Assembly: GCA_002633005.1 (NCBI GenBank)
Contig: NMRA01000244.1
Location: forward strand, 41,866 to 105,865
Direction of reading: 5' to 3'
DNA length: 64,000 bases
Origin: Phoronis australis
Taxonomy: Eukaryota > Phoronida > Phoronidae
Shown: in pieces, positions 49,051 to 59,971 of the stretch
Numbering within the stretch: position 1 is the stretch's first letter
How the letters are laid out: every line of letters begins with the position of its first letter
Made by a program: the position numbers and the translations under genes
Notes under the pieces: model-generated
Seen by the model: only the letters and a program-made list of their open reading frames with translations
Told to the model about the DNA's origin: nothing
Databases searched by the model: none

Positions 49051-49650
49051 GGGAGGCTGGATTTGCCGGATATATTTTTTTCTTTCACGTGTCATGTAGA
49101 GCCTACTGGTTAAGTAAACATGATTTAGGGGAGTGAGTGTGCGCAACACTTGAGCATTTTCTGAAATAAAGCAAATTAAGGTTGCCGTTATGCAAAATTA
49201 TGCTAATAATTTCCTAATCAAACACTATAATAGCTGCAAGTAAATTATGTTGGCGCTTTCGCCATCGATTGTTTCCAAGGTCACCGAATTTAATAGTGCA
49301 AGTTTTTTGAAGGATACATCGTCGATTTGCATGGTTCATGCAAGTTAAGGCCGCCATTATTCAAATTTCTTCTTGTGCATATGGTACCTGGCACAACACA
49401 TCATGATATTTGCACCTATATTCTTATGGTCAATTTGTTTTCATGTTGTCTGTACAGTGTACGTCTTTGTGTGTTGCAACGAGCATTACCCTTACGTTGG
49501 ACCCAGATGTCTCCCTTTTTGTCCTGAAGTCCCACTTTTCAATCCAATTGTTCCGTTTCTTTGTTCTTGAATGTTGATCGTGACAATTATGCAACAAGTG
49601 TTCAAAATAACATTGTCTCATTTTATGAATATTGTTATAACAAAATGTAG
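49051..49650. other. Intergenic or intron stretch
   Basis: AT-rich. I see no exon or repeat copy that I can support. Confidence 0.4.
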
Positions 49651-50217
49651 TTGTTGATCCACCAAGGAAAATTCATTGTAAATCGCAGAAAATCCGGTCT
49701 GCTGGACAATACTCACAAAATTAAACTCCTACAATCTAAGAGGCATGAAAATGACAATATGAAATGTTTGGGAACCATCGATGAGGTCATGAACTACTGT
49801 ATTGATCGCAAAGAGCTTGTGAGCTCAATATCTGATGGGGCGTACAATGACAGTGTGAAGGCATACGCCCAGCTTGACACTATCGGTACCTGTCTAGTCA
49901 ATGAATGCATAATGCATGGATGTTTACAAGAAATGTAAGAAGTATTTTACCAAAGCTCATAAAATTATTATAGAGGATTCCAGAAGATTTTAATTTAAAG
50001 ATTTTTGGAAAGTTGCCAATATTGCTCTTATGTAGTTGTGTTTTTCTGTGTAAATTAGGAGCTGAAAATATAGGACATCTCAGTATTCAAACGCTGCTTT
50101 CCACCGACTCGAGAGAAAAGCAAGCTTTGGTTTTAATGCATGCCCAATCTTTCGAAAAGTTAGTTCATTTGATCTTACGTGTTTGCGAGGTTGTTGATTC
50201 TAATAAAGACAGCAAAG
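49651..50217 (+). CDS. Unrecognised protein, two internal exons (49651-49934, 50036-50217)
   Basis: The first exon follows ACAAAATGTAG, is open for 94 codons and ends at GAAAT|GTAAGA in phase 2. The second follows GCTCTTATGTAG, enters in that phase, is open for 60 codons and ends at AAAG|GTATCA. The joined product is about 155 residues, mostly helical, with no signal peptide or membrane segment. Visible stretches are CLGTIDEVMNYCIDRKELVS, LDTIGTCLVNECIMHGC and LVHLILRVCEVVD. The Leu/Val/Cys heptad-like pattern is compatible with an ARM/HEAT-like solenoid, but I do not recognise the family. First and last exons are not found; LINE debris follows at once, so this may be a gene fragment or pseudogene. 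Confidence 0.45.
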
Positions 50218-50539
50218 GTATCAGTGGTTATTTCCAAAATCTTATTTTTTGTTGTTACACAAATAAATGACAGTAGTTTTAAATACAAATGTATAGCCCC
50301 CCCTAGAAAGAGAACCATTACATCCAGGATTTTAGCTATAAAACAATGGCTTTATGAGTGGAACAACATGTTAAACAAGAAAGAAGAATAAAATATACAG
50401 CAACAAGTGAGAACATATGAAAAAAGAGAATGATGTACAAAAACACAACAAACAAAACAAAAAGCTCAGCGTACATATCAATGCAGTTCCCTACTATGAC
50501 ATTTAAAAATACAATCACTAAGATATCTAAAGTAATAGA

Positions 50540-50820
50540 AAGTTACGGTGTTGATTCAAGGTGTGACAACCATATAGGAGAAATCTATTTTTTATGTCTA
50601 TTACTAAGATTTTGCAAATGTAACCAAACAAAAGTACGATGGTTGGGTCGGAGGTTGCCGCGAAAGAGCTGTTCACGCTCAGCATTATAGACGGGGCATG
50701 AGAGCAAGTAGTGAGCATCACTATAATTTCACCACAGGTTCATTTATGAGCAGAGTTATGATAGAACTTCTGAGAATTGAGGTACAACCCCGCTCGCAAC
50801 TGTTTAACGAGAATTTCTTA
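50540..50820 (-). mobile_element. LINE relic, C-terminal zinc-knuckle tail
   Basis: A minus-strand frame gives LRAGLYLNSQKFYHNSAHK and then SDAHYLLSCPVYNAEREQLF, the CxxC-HxxxxC tail type of some LINE ORF2 proteins. Stops break it. Confidence 0.55.
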
Positions 50821-51125
50821 TTCGCACAATAAACATAATAAGTAGTAGTACGAAGAGGTGAGACTAGTACCTTTAAGAAATGATTTAACACAATTCTTTA
50901 AACTTGACATTGATTGGGCTACTATACGTTCTATCGGTAAACTATTCCATGAAAGTAAATCGGCGATATTTGGAGCTATCCTAAATGATTGCGGATATTG
51001 ACGCGGAATTATATATTCCACTAGTAGTTCTGAGGTGTATATTAACAGAAGATGTATCACGTTTATAGCAATTGATAATAGCTAAATTTGACATACTATT
51101 AATTTCGTGGATAATTTCATATAAA
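50821..51125 (-). mobile_element. LINE relic, C-terminal reverse-transcriptase fragment
   Basis: A minus-strand frame has PRQYPQSFRIAPNIADLLSW, then NSLPIERI and LKNCVKSFLKG: the WNSLP-type tail seen in many LINE ORF2 proteins. Truncated. Confidence 0.6.
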
Positions 51126-52083
51126 AAGATTATCAAATGCTGTTTCCGTAGCAAGGGGAGAGAAGTATCGTGGACAGAACCAAGGAACAACCGGATTTGC
51201 AACGCCGCCATATTGGAAATGGGTCAGAATGTTGCATTGTGGTTAAGCCGGTAAACAAGTACGTCGGCAAGCGTGGGGGCCAACCGGCCACAGGGAGGCT
51301 ATGCGTGTTTTGTGCCTGGCTCAGTGCTATAATACCAGTTAGCGAAATAAAGAATTTAGTTACTACCTGTTTCCCAAGGATCAAGAACTGCGTTAAACAT
51401 GGGTCAGACACATCGGTAGAGCTGGCAGCAAAGGCCGACTCAGTGAATTCTTTCCGACTCCGTAGCATAAAGTATGCAGCGTTAATTTTGAGGGCGGCAA
51501 GAAAACGTATCTTGGAAACTGCTCGACAATATTTCCCTCGAAAGAAACAGTAACAAATACTCCACGGCGGATGGTAGTGAAAAAAAAATTGTTTTCGCTT
51601 GACCAGAACCAAGCCAACATGAGCAATTTTGAGGATAATGCCTCTGCACAAACAACTGTTCTGGGTCGACTCACTTAACGTACGCACACTACATGCATTA
51701 ACGCGCTAAGATAAAGCATGCAAAATATTATTATTCACTTTCTACAAAATTGTGGTGCATTTTTAACAAAATTCGTTGTTAAATTACGATCATTTTTCAG
51801 AAAATTATGCTGAAATCCCAGGGCGAAATCTCGGCCGTAGCTGCCGGTCTCGCAATTGTCGATAGGGCTTGAATTCTTGAATAACAATACAGCTTCGACT
51901 CAACAAATTACCTGAAATCATCCTCAAGTTTTCCAAATAGCGTCTCTAAGATTCTTAAGTTCTTGTGGAGTCTGGATTAACTGCAGATTAAGTCCAAATC
52001 TGCGCTAGATTGTAGTCCGCAACACGAGAAAAATCTCTGGAGGAACACACATGCTGTTGTCACTTGACGTTTGTTTTGAAGTT

Positions 52084-52119
<36 letters not shown>

Positions 52120-52600
52120 TGTGTNNNNNGAGTAAGCGTACGTGTGCTTGTCATCAGAGTTCATTTGCCAGAGTAAATGCGATGTAATGACCTAGGTGTG
52201 CATTGTATCCAAAGAAATTAACTCAAGCAGTCAAGCAGAGCGTGTTTTAATATTTACCTTAGCACTTGCTGGCCTCATCTGCTAAAAAGCCTTCGAGAAT
52301 TGCTTCGGTAAGACTGATATGTCACTCATTGAGTCGCCGGGTGAGTGGATGCGTAACCGTTGTGTAACAGCTATTTTTCGGAAGATTCGGGGTGTAACTG
52401 AAGGGTGCGAATGTGTTCGCTATCAGTGGGTCATTTTGACTTTAAAAACACCAATTATGATTAGTTAAATAATTTCCCTTAAAAATAATGCAAAAGTTTT
52501 TTACGGTATTAGAAACTTTCGGAAATTATTGCCAATGTTTATTTCTTGCCGATGCTATGTTACCCGTTTCATAGTTTCCGACTAAATGTCTTCGACGACA
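51126..52600. other. Region without a supported gene
   Basis: Both strands are open for 120-180 codons around 51140-51680. Neither resembles a known family and both lack clear splice sites. On the minus strand AATATGGCGGCG near 51213 is a YY1-type motif, so a small promoter and first exon are possible. A GT microsatellite and a five-N gap lie at 52085-52129. Confidence 0.35.
52085..52129. repeat. GT microsatellite followed by an NNNNN gap
   Basis: About 17 GT units, then CGCGTGTGT and five undetermined bases. The repeat probably stopped the assembly. Confidence 0.95.
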
Positions 52601-52654
52601 GCCGGTACATTATGCAGCGAGTGCTTCTTGGCCGCATGCTAACACTGGTCGATT

Positions 52655-52925
52655 TTTTATTAGTCTTCAGTTCACGTTTTTCACGTGTACAAAGAAGTTT
52701 GGATTCCTGCTGAGGCCGGAGAAGATCTGTACCGGAAAGAAACCATGCAATCCCGCTGACAAGTACGCTGCGTCTGTTTTCAAAGTCCAGACCCGTGTAG
52801 TGGGGCACATCCCTCGCAAGAGCAGCAAAACGTTTGCGTTCTTTTTGAATCGCGGCGTAAGTTTGAAGTGTATACGGACATAACGGTGAGGCTCGTGGTC
52901 TACAAATTCAGGACAGTCGGATCCT
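52655..52925 (+). pseudogene. Possible HIRAN-like domain remnant of a mobile-element protein
   Basis: Plus-strand frames give HVYKEVWIPAEAGEDLYRKE and, after a frame change, ADKYAASVFKVQTRVVGHIP, then RKSSKTFAFFLNRGVSL. The order resembles HIRAN-like domains found in many invertebrate transposon-derived proteins. The frame change and later stops mean it is broken. Confidence 0.4.
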
Positions 52926-53149
52926 TCAACTGATAAATTGGAGACGTTAGAACTGTAGGTAAGGCATTTACGCATGTTGTTCATGGGCTGGACGCCGCTT
53001 ACTTTAGCGAAGTCTGGAAACGCGTTGGGGCCCTTATTGGGGCTTGGGCGCTTATTAGGGCGAATAGCGGCAGAATTACATACAGCAGCGTAGTTTAATG
53101 CACACAAATCACACGTCGTGCAAACCAATCGGCCACTCCCACATACCCT

Positions 53150-54230
53150 AATCAATCCCAATAGCCTTTGCGCACCCTAATTTCCGGACATGCGCAATCG
53201 TTAAATCGATGCGGTTGCAACTCCGCTTAGTGGAACCCTTGATTGCCCCTGCCACAGAAAGAGCAGCTTGGTGCTGACTTCTATTGAGCTTACCGTGTGC
53301 GGTCAAATTAGTGTTATTATAAACAGTATCTGTATAGTTAAAATGAGGAAGAAAGAAAGAGTTATAAATCAACTCTAAGTGGCTACTGGGAATATATTTT
53401 AAGAGTTTTCTTAATTTGTTGAGAAGTTTTTGATTTCTTAATTAGATGAACACACTTTGAGTCATTTAAATACAGCCGTGGGAGTCTCTTAATATTGTGT
53501 AGAGACTTTTGCGAAAACGTGATGCAGTAACTTTTGGATGCTTTGAACTTCATGCGTCATTTTGTTTCCCAATCGAACAGTAAATCAAGGTCCCGTTGTA
53601 ACTCATATGTTCGGGTTTGTCTTTTGGATAAGAAAAAAATAGATGCATTATCAGCATATAAAAACATCTAAGAACACAATCCATCAGGTAGACCCTTGAC
53701 TAGTACAAAAAGCAACGGTCCCGATACACTGCCTTGGGGTATACCAGCATTGGCGATTCATCAGAAACAACTCCATCCACACGAATTCTATAGGTTCTAT
53801 TTAAAAGATACGATTGAAGCAAACTATACACAGTTCCACTTAATCCATACTCAAAAAGTGTAATAACAGAAGATCATAGGACACCATATCAAACGCAGAA
53901 GCAAGTCCCAGAAAAACGGCACGAACATTATTCCCCTTAATTTTAAGTGGAGACCGTGAATAATTTTGACCAATTGCGCTGTGGAGCAAAAGCCCAAATT
54001 GAGCAGAACACAGTAAATTGTGGGTTGTAAAATGATCATATATATATATACGGGAAAATATTTTTTTCAAGAAGTTTTGAGAGGTAATAGGGAAGAGTAA
54101 TAGGGAAGAGTAATAGGGCGATAATTGGGCAGAAATGTAATCACTGGTTATCTCGAAGTCGTATTTGCGCTTCCAAACGAACGACATCGTGTTCTCATCC
54201 AGAGGGCACGAAACTAATTGGTGAACTCCT
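53150..54230 (-). mobile_element. LINE (CR1/Jockey-like) reverse-transcriptase relic
   Basis: Minus-strand frames give LLFPITSQNFLKKIFSRIYI, LLCSAQFGLLLHSA and VRAVFLGLASAFDMVSYDLL. Further on come a NRTYRIRVDGVVSDES stretch and FFLPHFNYTDTVYNNTN. These follow the reverse-transcriptase palm-to-thumb order. Many stops and frameshifts. It lies just downstream of the PAN-FN2 gene. Confidence 0.8.
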
Positions 54231-54368
54231 TTAACTCAGTCGATTATTCCAAGAAATCAGTGTTAATCCGAGTAAATAAAAAGGAAAGTGTGCTGCTCTC
54301 AAGAGATGGTCTTTTCGCGTCAGGTGTAATTTGCCTGTTGATAATCACCTTGTATCGGTGAAAATCAC

Positions 54369-54562
54369 TTAGTATCCACAGATTCTCCAGTCTGATCCTT
54401 GTACACAGTCTCCCCATCCCCCGGTCCACGCGGTTCTACACCAGAAAGTGTCGTGGCCGAGACTGATGCATTCTGTGTAATAGGCGCTTTGGTATAAGAA
54501 AGGAAAGATGCATGGCCATCCACCTTTTGTACCTGTTCCGGAAATGGTCATGACGCTTGCAC
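54369..54562 (-). CDS. PAN-FN2 gene exon 2 (fibronectin type II module)
   Basis: GGWPCIFPFLYQSAYYTECI and FWCRT-WGDC form an FN2 module. The C-terminus is QGSDWRICGY followed by TAA. Confidence 0.85.
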
Positions 54563-57500
54563 CTGAATAATGTAAAATAATTACAAAGTGAGTTTTCTGT
54601 TAAACCAAGGTTGTCTATCGAGCATGACTTCTTTCGACAGAACATTTTTCAATGATGCTTACATTTACTTTAGCAAAAACTCTGAAGGCCGGTTGTGCAA
54701 ATTTTCAGCTGAATGCGTAGATATTTTAAATTTGTATTCAAGAATCAAAATACTCATCATAAGTGTCTATTTAGGACCTACAATCGCGCAAATGATGCTA
54801 ACGGACGATCAAATCAAGTGCTTCTCTGGCAATCTTCTAGGACAACCTGCGTGTATTGAAGCGCACGTGTTTGAAGAGTACAAACCATGCGTTCCAACTT
54901 TCCTGTACTTACCATCTCAAAAACGTTGGTAGATGCCTATCTCGGACTAGTCTATCAAAAAGCATGGCTCCATAGGCAGATTTAGGGCCGCCCCCCGCTT
55001 GGCTGCCGCAAAAAATCATTGAAAACAGCAACAATGTTAGGAAATATTGAGTTTATTAATTAACTCCGGCAATTAACATCATGCGGCTGAAACAAATTTA
55101 ACAATGTGTGGAGGTTTAGTTTGTGTGTGTGCGTGTGTGTGTGGGGGGGGCTCAGACCCGTTTCAAGAGTCCGATGCAGACAACCGTCGCAATCGTAACG
55201 GTAACTATTTCTAACTGAAGACGCTCCCGGTGGATATGTGCGTGATATCCTAGGCGACCGGTATTGGCGCTGTGCACTACCACACAGCTTCCTGTCGTCT
55301 GCTCCACTGTCCAATGAAGAAAATTCCTTCATTTTTTCAAAGAAAACGGAAGCTGAGTGACGATGAGGAAACAGAACCTGCTAGTAAGATGTAAATTTTA
55401 ATCGAAGCCTAATTGAATCACTCAGAAACTGATAATTTTGGTAATTGTTTACAATATGACGACAATGACTTAGACATACGATTTTGGTATCGTTCGATTC
55501 CTCGCAATGTTATCTTTCCAAATATACACAGAAATTTCCCCTACCCCGTTCCCTTAGTATTTTATCGTGAAATTTCTTCTAGCACTATTTCCTTGTACGC
55601 GGTTGTAATACCGCCATGTTGAATGGAAGGAGTCACCTGGCGGTCAAAAACTGAACTAATTTACCGACTTGGAGATCGTCGCTTTTCATAAGTTCAAATT
55701 GACCGAGACCCGTCAATCCCCTGCCCGAGTTACGGAATCAAGGATTAGAATGCGATCCTATGGTGACCCTGATATACGCACCTGCTAGCAAGAATCCGCT
55801 AAAACAGCGGAGGTTGTTTTTGAGGTCCAAATTTGTGAAAAGAGTATCACTTCAGACAATTTCGTGGAAAAATGGTCAAATGGTCACAATTTTAAAAAAT
55901 GGAAAAGTTAAAATGCTTCTACTTGTTCATCAATATTTATTATGTCAGGAAAATTTTAGGGGGAATCTCGCGCAGGGCAAACACCATTCAGAATCAATGA
56001 TGCTGTTTCATTCATTAACAGTAGGTGTCGCTGTAATCTTGTGTTGAGCTAACATGGCGGTGTCCACCGGGAAAATAGGCAGAATGGTGAATGTTGCCCT
56101 TTTGTCCACTGACGTCACAAGCATACTGGCGCCCCTAGTGGAGGCCCTGAGAACTCGTAAACAAGCATGCTGGCGACTGTGGTTAAGGTATTTTTTATGA
56201 TTTTTTCAGAGTCGCTGTGTTTTAGTGTGTTTTTAAATATCAAATGTCATACCTCTCATAAAATTAATATTGTTCCAATAAATTAAGAAAATTGGAATAT
56301 TCATTCTCGCGATCCTGCGGCCATCCAAATGTTCTTCTGTGTTACACACGGCAAAGCCAAAGTTTTATCCCCACGCGAAATAGACTCGTTTACGCTCGAC
56401 TAAAAAGGAATCTTTCAATCATAATTAATTGATACTATATACCATTCATTATTATATACCATGCATTATGTTTTTAGAAAAAAAACGATACTCAACGTCC
56501 CACAATAAATACAAGTCTGTTCGCCAGCTTGGCTCGGCCGTTGCTAGGCTGGATACTACCGGGTTCATGAACTCGGTTTATTTACGAGTTCTCAGGGCCT
56601 CCACTGGGGACGCCAGTATGCTTGTGACGTCAGTGGACAAAAGGGGAATTGGCCAACATTCACCATTCTGCGGGAAATAGTGCCAACTGAAATTCGACGA
56701 TAAAATATGGAGGAAACGCGGTAGGGGATCAATTCATATATTTTTGGAAAATGAGATGACGGCGCGAGGAATCGAACGATACCAAAATCATATGTCTAAG
56801 TCATTGTCGTCATATTGTAAACAATTACCATAATGTTTTCTTTGTCAAACATTAAATTTAAGATGATTTGCAAAGCAATCGCGTGGTTAATGCCAACACG
56901 GAAAACGGATTTGGTCTTTCGGGCACTTAAGACTATTTTAAACTCAACAACTTTTGCTACGAACTGGTTTCAAAAAATATAAAGCGTATAACAAACATTA
57001 AGGAAATAAGCAGGTTCGCACTGAAAGTGAAAGTGGAAGTGTGGTTGCGCAGTGATAGAGCACGCGGTCTGACAGATCGTTAGTTAGAGTCCATGGCATT
57101 TACAAATTTTCCAGTTTTGCATTTGTTCTCTGTTTTTATTTTTCTTTGATAATACTTCAGAAATCAGGGAAAATACTTGTTTTTAGAGGCAAAAACAAAA
57201 CTCTCCTCCCTATTCGGCGCTACGCGCATCTGCAATCGGACTGCGTGAATGTTTACGAGACAGTGTTGCCCCCCCCCCCNTCCGTCACTGGCTTCGGAAC
57301 ATGATCAGACAGTATACAAACCAGCAGACGTAAATCTACAAACACACCCTTTCAGAGGAATGTTGCACTTTTTTCCGCTTTTTTGCTGTCCAAGGTGAAC
57401 TTTCTAAATGAGTGATCAATGATAATTATTTTATTTTGTCACTTCTTTTCCTACATGTAGCTCTTTTAATTTAAAATTTAGATCATGTATCTGCTGTATT

Positions 57501-58243
57501 ACAGAAATTCATCTCATCTGCCCTTACTCAATCGAAGTGATTTCACGGATTGCAAAAGCTGAGTGTTCGTAAATGGCTCGTTTAGAGAACGCTCGGTGCA
57601 TAGTGACGACGTCCGTGACAAGCCAATTTGTAGAACCTGTTCTCGGAAAATCTCGGCGAAGAAAGTAAATTTTGAAAATTTAGAGTAGCGTGAATCGCCT
57701 GAAGTTTGAGCAAGGTATAAGCTTTAACACATTCTTAACGGTAAAGTAGTGATCTTTGGTTTTTGTGATGGGACTAGGCGTGTTTATAGCTATTTTAATC
57801 TTGTAATCGATGAATATTCATTCCACGGGGCATGTCGCAGAACATTAATGAAGATTTCACACATTAAAAAAACAAAGAACAAAGTATGACCTAAGGTAGA
57901 ACTCACGTGCACGGAGTCGTTTCTTGACCCAAGAACTGTCGGCACTTGCCGGTTCGTAATACGCCCATCCTTGGCTGGTTTGCATTTTTGCCCGTCCTGT
58001 ACAATCCAACAGATGTCGAAGACAAGTTTTGGTGGACTGACTATAGCTTACAGCATCGCACTCGCTGTCAGTGAAACACTGTGATAAACACTCAAGACTC
58101 GAGTGTGCCGTCGAGGTTTGTGTCGGAACGCCATCCAGTAATGTATTGTGGTGCAGTCGTAGGTTCTCGAAATCGAAGCCGCTGCAGACGACGCAAATAA
58201 AATGAAACATAGTAACATTGAAACGGAAAGAAATCTGGGACAT
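54369..58243 (-). CDS. Small secreted PAN/Apple plus fibronectin type II protein, two exons, 176 residues
   Basis: Exon 1 (57907-58243) starts with MSQISFRFNVTMFHFICVVC, a likely signal peptide. It then encodes a PAN/Apple domain with CLSQCFTDSECDAVSYS and TKTCLRHLLDC. The donor GCAC|GTGAGT is in phase 1. Exon 2 (54369-54562, acceptor TTACATTATTCAG) enters in the same phase and encodes one fibronectin type II module: PCIFPFLYQSAYYTEC, then DTFWCRTAWTGGWGDC, with all four canonical Cys. A TAA stop follows. PAN domains bind proteins or sugars, and FN2 modules bind collagen-like ligands; the role here is unknown and probably extracellular. The 3.3-kb intron carries a nested foldback. Confidence 0.8.
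55430..56845. repeat. Large foldback with unequal arms, interrupted on the left
   Basis: 55440-55565 matches the inverse of 56690-56835 (for example GTAATTGTTTACAATATGAC, TTGGTATCGTTCGATTCCTC). 56075-56165 matches the inverse of 56575-56672 (CCTTTTGTCCACTGACGTCA, TTCTCAGGGCCTCCACT). The left arm is split by about 450 bp (55608-56061). The core is about 410 bp. It lies in the PAN-FN2 gene intron. Confidence 0.8.
55608..56061. mobile_element. Candidate MITE nested in the foldback left arm
   Basis: TACCGCCATGTT at the left and its inverse AACATGGCGGTG at the right bound the segment that has no partner in the right arm. The TIR is short (about 11 bp) and target duplications are not clear. Confidence 0.45.
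56846..57906. other. PAN-FN2 intron sequence upstream of the foldback
   Basis: No exon seen. Contains the tRNA-like stretch at 57040-57105 and a C run with an N near 57271-57280. Confidence 0.5.
57040..57105 (+). repeat. tRNA-like fragment (SINE head candidate)
   Basis: GTGGTTGCGCAGTGATAGAG resembles a tRNA A-box/D-arm, and TTAGAGTCC lies where a B-box would be. The acceptor stem is not formed, so it is not a working tRNA. Confidence 0.4.
57907..58243 (-). CDS. PAN-FN2 gene exon 1 (signal peptide and PAN domain)
   Basis: Met at 58243 starts a hydrophobic leader ending near VVCSG. The PAN-like Cys pattern continues to the Tyr-rich GWAYYEP end. A second Met (FNVTMFHF) could also start translation and leave a more compact signal peptide. 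Confidence 0.8.
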
Positions 58244-59362
58244 GGTTGCACGTCTTAAAATGCTGTGCTACTACATGTGTACTGGTACACTATGTCATGC
58301 AACAATGTTTTTTATTATCGTTCATGCTTTTCAAAGATTCTATGGAAATTATATTTACATAGTTCATTGATTTCCAGCTATGTTTAATTCTAGTTGCTAG
58401 ATAAACCAGCACACGAAAGGCCGTTTTACTTTTTACTATAACGGTGCACCCGTCAAGTAGAAGCGCATTTGTGAATAATATTTGTGTTTGCAGTCCTCTC
58501 TTTCAGTCAGATCCTATTCCATTCTTATGCTGATAAGTTAAACACAGGACTCCGTAATGAGAAAATTATGTACACGAATTCGTGGGAAGCGCCATACTAT
58601 GCCAATAGATTCATGCACAGATACAAATAGTCGGTGGGCCAGAATTTGTAGGGCCTCTAGAAAATGGTTTTTGTGAGTACTTTAGGGGGGCAATTTTATT
58701 TTGATGTTTTTTAATTCACTTATTAGAGTGTTTTCAAAATCTAAAAAGTTCCCACATATAAAGTTGCACATTTTTGAGAAATTTGAGTTTGAAGTTACCT
58801 AATAATCACCAAAGAGCTTAGTAAACTTATATTTGTAAAAACAACAGTTTTGGTGACTTTTTTGTAAAACAAGTAATATCATGGTTCCATCAGTGCCATT
58901 GTATTGAACAATATTACACTCACATTACATGTTTTACTGTTGTAGATTAATTGTAAACAGTGAAATTTTAAAAAATGGAAAGAGACACCTAGTGGCCAAA
59001 ATGCAAACTAAGTCTGAATGTTACTAGGAAGTTATTACTAGGAAGTTATTCTGGCATTGTCTGGCAACAAAAATTACACAAAACACTTGAGACTGGGCAA
59101 AATTTGGGCCTCAATGACTAAAACATTGCTTGTTTGCATAATACACCAGAAATACGTTACAGTACAAAAACAATATAGTTGAATGATCTCTGTGAATGTG
59201 CACACAGACTGTATGAAAGTACTAAATTATTCTGACAGCGTTTATCAAGCAGTATGAGACAAATACATGACAATGATCAAAGTATGTACTTTCTATGACT
59301 TAATCAACAAATAAAATTAACTTTTTAATACAAAAAACGAAATAACGGGGTTGGAGGTCTAT

Positions 59363-59704
59363 TTAGGGTTGACTTGTCAAAGAACTATCCAATGTTATGC
59401 AGTCAGTGTTGCTGATGTTACTACAGTTGTCACAGCTGCACATTTCTGTACAGTTTGACCCAGCATTGCAGCACAAACTCAGTTTCCCAGCACACATGTT
59501 CTTTATGCACTTGCAGCGTTCATCGTTTAGTACTGTCAATGGAGATGCAGGTATTGCCATATATTTTAACTGCAAAGCTCTACCGCCAAGGAGCCAACTT
59601 TGGTCGATTAGAGAGGGTACAGCATTGCACACTGGCGATTGGCCCGCAGGCAATGAAGGGTCAAACACTAAGTCTTTGTTTGGAGGCGGGCAGGATTTGG
59701 GCAA
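59363..59704 (-). CDS. Cys-rich CXC-like (tesmin/TSO1-type) frame of the DNA element
   Basis: 113 codons. CKCIKNMCAGKLSLCCNAGS followed by NCTEMCSCDNCSN resembles the C-x-C metal-binding repeats of CXC domains, which also occur in element-encoded proteins. It has no clear 5' continuation in the same frame and is probably the end of a longer broken ORF. Confidence 0.5.
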   Translation of the reverse strand: MPKSCPPPNKDLVFDPSLPAGQSPVCNAVPSLIDQSWLLGGRALQLKYMAIPASPLTVLNDERCKCIKNMCAGKLSLCCNAGSNCTEMCSCDNCSNISNTDCITLDSSLTSQP

Positions 59705-59776
59705 ACGTTTGATTCAAAATATGTTATAATGGGCTGTGTTAATTAGAGTCAGCAAGTGAATTATTGTATACTAGCC

Positions 59777-59971
59777 TCAATTCACTTTCGTATCTCTTAG
59801 TTGTGCACAAACTTTAACAGTGAGTAGCTTCAACAGTCGTTCCTTAAGATTGCCTGTCCAAATAACTTCATGCACACCAGCTTTCTGAAGAACAGCTTCA
59901 AAATCTTGCTTTAGTTTTGAAAGGTAAATGACATCTCCATGCATTAGAGGCTTTGATTCAATGAACTCCAA
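59777..59971 (-). pseudogene. Upstream frame of the same element ORF
   Basis: The frame contains HGDVIYLSKLKQDFEAVLQK and NLKERLLKLL. It looks like the alpha-helical part of an element protein just 5' of the CXC-like frame. Joined with 59363-59704 only by inference. Confidence 0.35.

Noticed and set aside
51133-51687. 184-codon minus-strand frame
   Set aside because: It overlaps an equally open plus-strand frame, has no motif and no clear splice sites. Length alone is not enough.
54588-54932. 114-codon plus-strand frame opposite the PAN-FN2 exon 2 acceptor
   Set aside because: No motif and no splice context. The minus-strand FN2 exon next to it is clearly real.
57040-57105. A functional tRNA gene
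   Set aside because: The A-box is good but the acceptor and T stems do not pair, so it is listed as a tRNA-like repeat.
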